From Calliphora vicina (taxonomy: Eukaryota; Arthropoda; Insecta; Diptera; Calliphoridae), in NCBI RefSeq assembly GCF_958450345.1, contig NC_088780.1, positions 30,837,667 to 30,901,666 on the forward strand: 64,000 nt of DNA. Reading direction: 5' to 3'. Below, piece by piece: positions 44,551-52,884 of this stretch. The stretch's first letter is position 1, and each line of letters starts with the position of its first letter. A model generated the notes under the pieces. The model ran no database searches. It was not told the DNA's origin and saw only the letters and a list, made by a program, of their open reading frames with translations. The translations under genes and the position numbers were made by a program.

Positions 44551-47210
44551 ATTTTTTGAAGATATGTTTCTGGAATGCAAATGGTTTAAACCAGCACAAA
44601 TCGGAAATTTCCCATTTTATGTTAAATAAAAGCATCGATGTGATGTTAATTTCGGAGACACATCTTACAAATAGATATAACTTTAATATATCAGGATACT
44701 CATTTTATTACACAAACCATCCGGATGGTAAGGCACATGGCGGTACCGGTATCATAATTAGAAACCGATTGAGACACTATGCCCTAGAAGCGTTTTCAAA
44801 GGATTATATGCAAGCAACATCTATTCGCCTTGAATACCCAGCTGGAGACCTAACTCTGAGCTCTATATATTGCCCACCACGTTTTTCGATGACCAAGGAA
44901 AAATTTGAAGAATTCTTTATAACACTAGGAGATCGGTTTCTGGCATGTGGAGACTACAATGCCAAACATACATATTGGGGTTCGCGATTGGTAAATCCCA
45001 GAGGTAGACAGCTGTATAAAGCTCTAGTTGATCGCAAAAATTGCTTAGATTTTGTGTCTCCTGGACACCCAACTTATTGGCCAACTGATCCTAGAAAAAT
45101 TCCTGATCTAATAGACTTCGCCATATGCAGAAATATTATTCGGAATGCAATATCCACAGAAATATCCTATGATCTATCTTCTGACCACTCTCCTGTAATT
45201 ATTAATTATTGTGAGAGACCCAACACCCCAAGATTTCCTAAGGACTCTTTGTATTTTAAGACAAATTGGCTAAAATATAGGAAATATATCAGCAGTCATA
45301 TCCACACAAATCCTAATTTACAGTGTGAGGAAGACATAGATAGGACCGTTAATGACTTCACGTCACTGATTGTTTCGGCTCTGGAACACTCTAGGTGCCA
45401 GATCCCTCCAAAAACTAATACGCCTATTTCAAGTTCGGATATTGAAAGACTTCTTCTCGAAAAGAGAAGACTCAGAAGAGAATGGCAACATAATAGATCA
45501 CCTGCTGCAAAGCAGAGGCTGTCCGCAGCAGTACGAAAACTGAAAAGAGCCCTTCATTTAGAGGAGGATCGCATAAACGAAAAATATATTAAAAGTTTGA
45601 CGAGTACAAAATACACAAATTTCTCTCTTTGGAAGGCAACGAGGAACATTAAGCCACCGGTAGAGGCACAAAGCGCTTTAAGAAAAGCTGACGGAACCTG
45701 GGCACGAAGTGCTATAGAAAAAGCCTCAGTATTTGCTGAACATTTAAGTGAAGTATTTCAGCCCAACTCCACGGCAAATGAGTTTGAACTAGAAGAACTG
45801 CCAGCTTCAACAATGTCTAATGCAGCCCAATTCGATATTAGTCCTGAGGATGTTAATAGAGTAATTAAAAATAAATTAGACTTGAAAAAATCACCGGGAT
45901 ATGATTTAATAACGCCATCAATGATTAAGAACCTACCAAATGTGGCAATAATTGTGCTATCTATATTGTTTAATGCGATCTTGAAACTAGGAATTTATCC
46001 AAAAAATTGGAAAATTTCTCAAATAATAATGATACCTAAACCGGGTAAAGATTTAACCCTGCCATCTTCTTATAGACCTATTAGCCTACTCCCTTGTTTG
46101 TCGAAGTTATTCGAAAAAATATTCCAGGAAAAGATAATACCTTTTTTGAATGATGGAAACATTATCCCAGTACACCAATTTGGTTTCCGTGAACATCATG
46201 GCACCATTGAACAGGTCAATCGTTTAACTGGAGAGATTCGAAAATCTTTTGAATTAAAGAAATATTGTTCTGCCATCTTTTTAGACGTTGCTCAGGCTTT
46301 TGACAAGGTATGGCATAAGGGTCTAATACATAAAATCAAATGTTTACTACCACTATGTACTCATAAATTGCTGGAGTCTTATTTATCGAATAGACTTTTC
46401 AGAGTTAAGTACAATGATTATGTGACGAGAGAATGCAAGATTGGAGCTGGCGTTCCACAGGGAAGTGTACTAGGACCTACGCTATATTTGATTTACACCT
46501 CCGACCTCCCTACGTGCGATAAACTAACAATTTCAACATTTGCTGATGATACCGCCATTATTAGCTCAGACGAAAACCCACTCATGGCATCTAGTCAACT
46601 ACAGAATTACCTCGTACGTGTGGAGTCATGGTTGAAAAACTGGCGAATAAAGGTAAATGAGCTGAAAAGTAAACATGTTACGTTCGCTCTAAGGAGAGGA
46701 AATTGCCCACCTGTCACACTCAACAACGTTAATATACCGCAGTCTGATTATGTCACCTACCTTGGTATTCATCTAGATAGACGGCTTACTTGGCGCCGAC
46801 ACATAGAAACCAAGAGACTTCACATGAAGTTAAAAGCCTCTAGCTTTCATTGGTTAATCAGTGACCAATCAAAATTAAGCCTTGAATATAAAGTCATCCT
46901 GTATAAGACCGTTTTAAAACCAATTTGGACATATGGAATTCAATTATGGGGAATGGCTAGCAACACCAGTATTGATCTTATACAGAGGGCCCAATCTAAA
47001 ATTCTTAGGACCATGACGGGAGCACCATGGTACATAAGAAATGAAAACATCCACAGAGACTTAGAAGTGACATTGGTAAAGGAAGAGTTCGAGAAAGTCC
47101 GTGAGAAATATATTGTGAAGCTGCGAAACCATCCCAATCCCCTTGCAAGACAACTTGTGCAGACCCAAACCCGATCCAGGCTCCGTAGAGCAGATCTACC
47201 ACCCCGCTAA
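44547..47210 (+). CDS. LINE ORF2: AP-endonuclease and reverse transcriptase
   Basis: 887 residues. Residues 1-~220 are an apurinic-type endonuclease: FWNANGLNQHKSE, LISETHL, GDYNAKHTYWGSR, IPDLIDFAI and LSSDHSPVI cover its metal and catalytic positions. The reverse transcriptase has KSPGYDLI, SYRPISLLPCLSKLFEKI, DVAQAFDKVWHKGL, GVPQGSVLGP and FADDTAI (catalytic Asp pair at 667-668), then YLGIHLDRRLTWRRHI and the C-terminal region. The start ATG overlaps the ORF1 stop as ATGA, so it is probably translated by reinitiation. No RNase H domain is seen, as in Jockey elements. All key residues are present. Confidence 0.9.
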   Translation: MNFLKICFWNANGLNQHKSEISHFMLNKSIDVMLISETHLTNRYNFNISGYSFYYTNHPDGKAHGGTGIIIRNRLRHYALEAFSKDYMQATSIRLEYPAGDLTLSSIYCPPRFSMTKEKFEEFFITLGDRFLACGDYNAKHTYWGSRLVNPRGRQLYKALVDRKNCLDFVSPGHPTYWPTDPRKIPDLIDFAICRNIIRNAISTEISYDLSSDHSPVIINYCERPNTPRFPKDSLYFKTNWLKYRKYISSHIHTNPNLQCEEDIDRTVNDFTSLIVSALEHSRCQIPPKTNTPISSSDIERLLLEKRRLRREWQHNRSPAAKQRLSAAVRKLKRALHLEEDRINEKYIKSLTSTKYTNFSLWKATRNIKPPVEAQSALRKADGTWARSAIEKASVFAEHLSEVFQPNSTANEFELEELPASTMSNAAQFDISPEDVNRVIKNKLDLKKSPGYDLITPSMIKNLPNVAIIVLSILFNAILKLGIYPKNWKISQIIMIPKPGKDLTLPSSYRPISLLPCLSKLFEKIFQEKIIPFLNDGNIIPVHQFGFREHHGTIEQVNRLTGEIRKSFELKKYCSAIFLDVAQAFDKVWHKGLIHKIKCLLPLCTHKLLESYLSNRLFRVKYNDYVTRECKIGAGVPQGSVLGPTLYLIYTSDLPTCDKLTISTFADDTAIISSDENPLMASSQLQNYLVRVESWLKNWRIKVNELKSKHVTFALRRGNCPPVTLNNVNIPQSDYVTYLGIHLDRRLTWRRHIETKRLHMKLKASSFHWLISDQSKLSLEYKVILYKTVLKPIWTYGIQLWGMASNTSIDLIQRAQSKILRTMTGAPWYIRNENIHRDLEVTLVKEEFEKVREKYIVKLRNHPNPLARQLVQTQTRSRLRRADLPPR

Positions 47211-47683
47211 GATGAGTGACAGTTTACCATAATGGCTCTCTTGCTGAAGAGCAAATAGTTTTAATTTTAGTTATAAGATTTAAATACTTATTGTAAGGTC
47301 AAAATAGACAGATTCAATAAATCAATAAAACGTTAAAAAAAAAAAAAAAAAAAAACAATTTTGATATTCTGAGAACGCTGAAACATCAGTTGGTCCATAA
47401 AATTTAAATTTTTGCAATAAAAAAAAATTTAGAAAATGTCACTTACGATAATTTGGTGCTAAGGGCTCGATATATTTGAACACTTTTATTTATTTATTCC
47501 AAAAACTTATTTTACTTTGGATGATTCAAAACAAAAATTTTTATTTTATTTGATGCTGTTTGATCTTACAAAACAATTGTAACAGTAAACACGTCAAACA
47601 AATTTGTGCTAAAAAAAGCGGTTACGCTTTTTTGAGCAAATATTTGCCATGTGTGACCTTAAATTAAGTCTTGCAACAACAGA

Positions 47684-48024
47684 TCGACCTCCTTTTCTTG
47701 ATTAAACTCTTATTCGCCAAATTATTAGCGAATTTAGATATTTTGAGTTTTTATATAAAAAGATCTATTTTTGTTCAGAAATATGAGTGATCACAGATCG
47801 AGCTCCTTTTCTGTATTAAACTCTTATTGGCCATGTTACTAAACATTTTAGATATTTTGAGTTTTTATATAAAAAATCGATTTTTGTTCAGAAATATGAG
47901 TGATCACAGATCGATCTCCTTTTCTCGATTAAACGCTTATTGGCCAAGTTATTAGCGATTTGAGATGTTATGAGTTTTTATATAAGTAATCGAATTTTGG
48001 TCTGAAATATGAGTGATCACAGAT
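47684..48024 (-). repeat. Three inverted units of the 113-bp satellite
   Basis: The complement of the array at 13960-15380. GATCG starts at 47796 and 47909 and GATCA at 48022 give the same 113-base spacing. Confidence 0.85.
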
Positions 48025-48029
48025 CACGT

Positions 48030-48390
48030 AGACAAATTTTATTTCTGTAAAAACTATTGCCAAATCGGTCCAGGCGTACTGCGATTTTGGATATATCGCA
48101 AAAAAAATTAGCGTGGTCAATTTTTCTTTCAGTAAAAACTTAAATTGGATTACTATGAACATTTAAACAAAAAATTATCCAAATCGGTGCCGCCGTTTTC
48201 CGATTTTGGATAAATCGAAAAAAAGTGGGCGAAAAAGTGGGCGTGGTACGGTTTTCATTCCGTAAAAACCTAAATTGGACTATGACCAACATTTTAAAAA
48301 AAAAAAATTCTAAATCAGTCCGGCCGTTCTCAACTGATGCAATTACCAACGAACGACATTTGATTCTTATTTATATAGAAGAAGATAGAT
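48030..48390. repeat. Dispersed repeat fragment with two ~140-bp units
   Basis: CCAAATCGGTCCAGGCGTAC with GATTTTGGATATATCG and CCAAATCGGTGCCGCCGTTT with GATTTTGGATAAATCG are successive variants, each followed by a GCGTGGT block and a CGTAAAAACCTAAATTGGAC block. It ends in TTATTTATATAGAAGAAGAT. Class unknown. Confidence 0.45.
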
Positions 48391-48542
48391 AAATGAATAT
48401 TAGTCTGAATAGTAGAAATTATTTTATATTTAGTAATTCTATTAAATGTTCACTTCACTAAACATTTTAACTTGTCTTATAAATTAAAGTTTCATTAACA
48501 ATTTTCTTAAACTACTAAATATGTATGTATGAATGTACTTAC

Positions 48543-48630
48543 CCAAACTTAGATAAAATATTAAAGCTGACAATGCACAAATAATGGCCAAAAACAAAAC
48601 GCCAATTGCTATACTCCGTCCATAGACCAT
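48543..48630 (-). CDS. LGR gene coding exon 1: signal peptide/anchor
   Basis: The ATG is at 48630-48628 and encodes 29 codons plus one base. After MVYGRS comes an uninterrupted hydrophobic stretch of about 22 residues (IAIGVLFLAIICALSALIFY), typical of a signal peptide or signal anchor that would direct the ectodomain outside the cell. The exon ends in TTTGG followed by GTAAGTAC, a near-consensus donor. The leftover G joins with GA of exon 2 to give a Gly codon, so phase agrees across a ~29.8-kb intron. Too short to stand out as an open frame. Upstream non-coding exons and the promoter would lie to the right and were not identified. Confidence 0.8.
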
Positions 48631-48639
48631 GCTCGAACT

Positions 48640-49620
48640 GTTTTGTTTGTACTTTTAATTTTGTTTGAAGATCAAATTGAAAAAAAAAATAAAAATAACG
48701 AAACAAATCTTCAAAATGAAAGAACGGGAAACAAATCTTCAGTAATTTAATATATTCGTAAACAACAAAGACATGTAGTATGTTTGAATGAGTAAATATG
48801 TGTAGCGATAAACAATTTTTGCAATTACAGTCTTTTCTTATTATTTTATTTATTTTATTTTTTGTATATTTCTTGCATTTTTATCATGGTGTCAAGCATC
48901 CTTTTTTTAAACTTTCGTATGTTTTGTGTAAAAAGTCAAAAAGAAAAGCTTCCGTTTAGCAAAAAAACTAAATAATCGTGCAATTTAACGATTAATCATT
49001 TTCGTTAAATCCATCAACGCCATTATGTTGGTTGGTTGGCTGTCACTGCTATAGACAAATATGATGATGATGATGGTGATGCTTTTGCTGTTGACACTGG
49101 CGATTTTTATGATTCACCATTAAATCTCTAGTCGTATACTTGCAGTAGTTTGACACTGTTGTAGACTGCATTAAAAATTTCATTATTTAATAATTCAAAA
49201 TTTAGTTTAACAGCAATTTCATATTTAAGAAATAAGTTTAGGAGTTTATTTTAATTTCTCGAGCTTTAACATTTTGTATATTTTAAATAATCATTATTTA
49301 ACAGCTTTTCATTTTCATTCCTAGTTATTTTTGTTTTTATTTAAATCTGTTATTTTTGTTGTTGTTTTCACTTTCCGTTATAATTGTCATTTTATTCCGA
49401 AATATTTCTCTTACCACCTTCTCTTTTCTTTGGTGACAATCAATTTGCTCATTACGTATGCACTGTGTGGGTGAGAGACAGAGAGAAAGAGTATGTTTTT
49501 CGAAAACGTGTGTTGGTTGTTGTTGATACTTTAAGTTTATTTCTTAAATAGAAGAATATTTAAGGATATTCATTTGTTTTTTGTTATTTGAAGATTGCGA
49601 ATAAATAGAATATTTTTATC
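48640..49620. other. Likely 5' flank or 5' UTR zone of the LGR gene
   Basis: Less repetitive than its surroundings, with ATGATGATGATGGTGATG at 49060 and a GAGAGACAGAGAGAAAGAG tract at 49470. Upstream of the first coding exon on the minus strand. No promoter element can be named with support. Confidence 0.3.
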
Positions 49621-49629
49621 ATTCCATAC

Positions 49630-50098
49630 TAGGGTTCCTAAGCGGGAATTTTCGGGATTTCTTTATAAGTTTTGTTCTTAAATTTTCAATATTCATTTTC
49701 GTTGTGACGGTCAAATGATTCCATTATAACCATAGATTTTTTCAATACAAGAACCACAAGTCATTTAATTAACAATAATTTCGGTTATCGTAACTAAACA
49801 AATCCATGGATATAATCGAATCATACGATTGGCAACAAATCACAATTAATCTGTACTGAAATATTACTTTTAATACTGAAATTTCTAAACAAACATTCCC
49901 GGAATTCCCAGGAAATTTTTCCCGAATAGGAACCCAAATATAGTTATTTTATAGATCTTTTAAAACGCTGGTAAAATTCTAAGACTATTTATTCGAATTT
50001 TATTAGTTTTAGGTTTAATTTAGAGTATTTCCGCTAATGAAAATATTTATTTACTTTCCTCCCGGGATGGGAAAAAGTCTGGGTAATTAGAAACCCTA
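49630..50098. mobile_element. Non-autonomous hAT-like element (CCCGGGAA family, copy 2)
   Basis: TAGGGTTCCTAAGCGGGAAT at the left and ATTAGAAACCCTA at the right. Inner blocks ATTCCCGGAATTCCCAGG and CCTCCCGGGATGGG match copy 1 at 19387-20058. Flanks TTCCATAC and TACCATAA agree in 6 of 8 positions, an eroded 8-bp duplication. Confidence 0.55.
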
Positions 50099-50271
50099 TA
50101 CCATAAGCAACATTAAGCAAATTATTTCCTTATCGAATTGTGCAGCTAAAGTAATAAAAGTCTGTGGCATTAGCATAAAATGAGTGTTAATGCTAAACTT
50201 AATTAAGTTTTTTGTCAGAAATACATATATTTGCAACTTTATGAAAGAAATTCTAAAAAAAGTAAGAAATT

Positions 50272-50850
50272 GTAGACGGTCAAGCCCAATCATATAATAC
50301 CCTACACTAAGTATATGAGAAAAATTATGTTTCTTTAATAATTAAATTTGACTAATTATGAACCGTCATGAAATTAGATCGTGTGATTTCAGTATATCAT
50401 GAATTTCATAAGACATCACAAACAAATTGACCCTGGGTATTCCTAGTTTGATCATCTCCATTTGTGCCGAATCTTACCCTTCACTAAATTAAAAATTTTT
50501 GTTAAAAAAAAAATTTGGTTAAAAAAAAATTTAATGATGAAACAAAAATTTGGTAAAAATAACAGATAACCTACACATTTAAGCATATTTTTTGTAGATC
50601 TTTTTAAGGACTATTTATATATTAAATTTCAGCTCATTAGAATCATAAATGGATTTTTGGCGATTTTTTTTCTAAATGGGGAGCTGAGATGAACAACTTT
50701 GAGGAGCAACGCACTGGCTCCCATTACCACTAGGAATCTGAACAACCGTAAATCAACGAAAGTACCTCAGCTCCTACCATGTGAAATTTCATAACAATAT
50801 CTCCAATAGTCCCCGAAATACCAAATTATTAAAAATAAACTAAATCACTG
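50272..50850 (-). mobile_element. DINE-like fragments (family B then family A variant)
   Basis: 50272-50440 has GACGGTCAAGCCCAATCATA and GTGTGATTTCAG, family B. 50452-50850 has TTTGTGCCGAATCTTACCC, then AGCTCATTAGAATCATAAAT and TGTGAAATTTCATAACAAT, which recur at 59200-59400. Confidence 0.5.
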
Positions 50851-50859
50851 TGCGTCACA

Positions 50860-52880
50860 CAGTGGTATTTTTTTTTTTTTTTGGGCAAAAAGTCTATTTT
50901 TTTACAGTTATTTTTTAGAAATCTAATGATGCAATTCTGTAGAGAAATGTTTCATTAGTAGAAAACCATGATTTGTTTTCGAAAAAAATAAAATTTTGTA
51001 TAAAAAAGAGTGTGGTAAAGTTATCTAAATATTATACAACGAAAACTAATGAAAATTTTACTACAATTCAGTTGTTTATACAATAAATATGATTCAACTA
51101 CCAATAGTTTTAGAGCATTTTTTATTAAAATATAGTATTTTGTATTTAATAGAAAAGAAAAAATATTTAAATTACATATATAGTTTAAGAGATCTGAGCA
51201 AATCAAAATGGCTCCAAAAAATTTGGCATTTTCAGTTTTCATTAGAAAAAAAATAAGTTAGCTCGGTCTACCTCCGTGTTAGTACTACTACTAAATGAAA
51301 GTTTGGAATATTTTCTTTCATTTTATGTAAAAAAAATTCTGCGACTTTTTGCGATCGCTGAACAAACTTATAAATTTTGTGATAAAACTCAGGTATTTTT
51401 TATGAATATTTACAAAAACTGCAATGCATATTTACAATAAAAGGTTTTGCATACTTTTAGGCTTTTACTTTTTATATGGGGCATAGGAGCAATTATGCTC
51501 CTATCCTTATGAAACTTAACAGATAGATTTGGGTTTATATAAATATTGTTTATGTCGAATTTCATCACCATACTATTATTTTTATGTGAGTTGTGAACGA
51601 TAAAACTATTTTCAGAAAGGAACCTATATGTGGACTAGGTTCAAATATGGACCGATTTTCTTCATACTTTGTAGTATGATATCTTGGGCACTTGGAACTA
51701 ACATATGCAAAATTATTTTGGAAGAACCCTTGTATGGGAGGTACCCCTTGGGACTATCCGATATGAACCATTTTTAATATTTAGCATTTCTATATGAAAC
51801 TAGCCAAGTGTATTATCATAGGAGACTCCTTCTACTTTTTGCAAAAAAATATATGAACCCATACAACTGTGCGTTCAGTACTAATGTTATACACTTAATT
51901 TGAAAAACAAAACCAAACTTATTATTATAAAAAAAGTGACTTTACTCAATATTCCATAACATTAAGGATACACATTTGACTTTGTAGCACTTATGAGATG
52001 CATATTTTAAATTTTATGACTTTTTATTTATCGATAATTTAGCAATTTGTGTTGTATGGTTTCTTCTTACCAAACATTCTAAACGATTTTCGAATTTTAT
52101 TCTTCTATATACAATTTATATTTCTAACTAAAAATAATGACTGCAAATGACAAAGTTGTTCATTAAATGTTAATAAAAAACATTTTTTTGTGTATAAGCC
52201 ATAAAATATATATTGAATAACTAACAAAAAATGTATCAAGTTTTTTTTTTCTTTTGGCTGTTAATAAATTTATGTAATTTATACCAAAAAAATCTAAAAA
52301 AAAACACATAAAATTATAGTAAATTAATGACAAAGTAAGGGCCAATATAATAGACACAATAACGAATTCATATAAAGCAAATTAACTATTTAAAATGGTC
52401 AGTGTTCAATGTTAAGTATTGAAAAGTCTTTTAAAAAAAGAATTTTTAATTTAAAGCATATAAATTTAAGCTTTTATTTTGATTAGATTATGAATGTACA
52501 ATTATTTGTGGAAAATATGGTTTAAAAGTCCTTCACTTTTGTAAAAGCAAACATTTAATTTAAATAAAATTCCTATAACGAATGTAATTGTGCCATTAAA
52601 CAGCACAATAGACACATGGCATTATTTATGAACAGAAGACTAAAAATAAGCGCCAAAAATAAAAAAGAATTTTAAATAATACAGAAAAGATGAGAAAAAT
52701 CAAAAAATTTCAGATTTAAATTTCAAATGGAAAAGAGGAAACTTGTAATGTGGAAGTATTCAAAATAATTACACACAGCCTCAAAAGTGAATCATAAGAG
52801 TCCGATCTAAATCTTATTTTTTCAGAACCGAATCTAACAAATGCAACAAATCAAAACTTTTTATTATCTTAAAAAAATCC
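50860..52880. other. AT-rich stretch, old repeat remnants
   Basis: Starts with CACACAGTGGTATTTTTTTT, possibly a foldback terminus of the CACAGTGG family. 51480-51800 has GGGAGGTACCCCTTGGGAC and similar words that look like transposon leader sequence. No ORF with protein-like composition. Confidence 0.35.
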
Positions 52881-52884
52881 AATA

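Larger units (their letters stand above)
43205..47356 (+). mobile_element. Jockey-clade LINE with two intact ORFs and poly(A)
   Basis: AATTTTGA occurs at 43197-43204 and 47358-47365 on either side of the element, a likely 8-bp target duplication. It ends in a 22-base A tract (47335-47356) after CAATAAATCAATAAAACG. The two ORFs overlap by ATGA. Only 11 bases precede the first ATG, so the copy may be slightly 5'-truncated or have lost its promoter region. ORFs without any stop or shift show that the insertion is recent. Confidence 0.85.
41952..47473. mobile_element. 5.5-kb inverted-repeat element hosting a foldback copy and a LINE
   Basis: ATATCGAGCCCTTAGCGCC followed by AAATTATCGTAAGCGACA faces its complement at 47437-47473, 37 bases with two mismatches. 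The ends could be TA-flanked (TCGAGCCC start) or use ATAT; I cannot decide. Own internal sequence is short: about 41990-42060, 43125-43196 (with two CTTACGATAAAAT words) and 47358-47436. The rest is a foldback fragment (42060-43124) and a LINE (43205-47356). Without insertions the host element is only about 300 bases, so it is a MITE. Confidence 0.65.
3548..48630 (-). other. Relaxin-receptor-like LGR gene (partial, seven coding exons)
   Basis: Seven exons on the minus strand join in frame into 1106 coding bases (368 codons plus 2 bases). Seen: ATG with a hydrophobic stretch, a complete six-cysteine LDLa module, a Thr/Gln/Ser-rich linker, a C-x-C-x7-C cap and at least five leucine-rich repeats. 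Known: this order is that of type C1 leucine-rich-repeat GPCRs, human RXFP1/RXFP2 and fly Lgr3/Lgr4, which bind relaxin/insulin-like peptides (Dilp8 for Lgr3) through LDLa and LRRs and signal through Gs. The LRR motif LP-x3-x4-PRLEWLHL closely resembles an RXFP repeat. Inferred: the rest of the LRRs and the 7TM exon lie left of the window. Whether it is the Lgr3 or Lgr4 orthologue cannot be decided here, so no symbol is given. Confidence 0.85.

Noticed and set aside
46940..47202. Antisense frames in the LINE 3' region
   Set aside because: Shadows of the well-supported ORF2.
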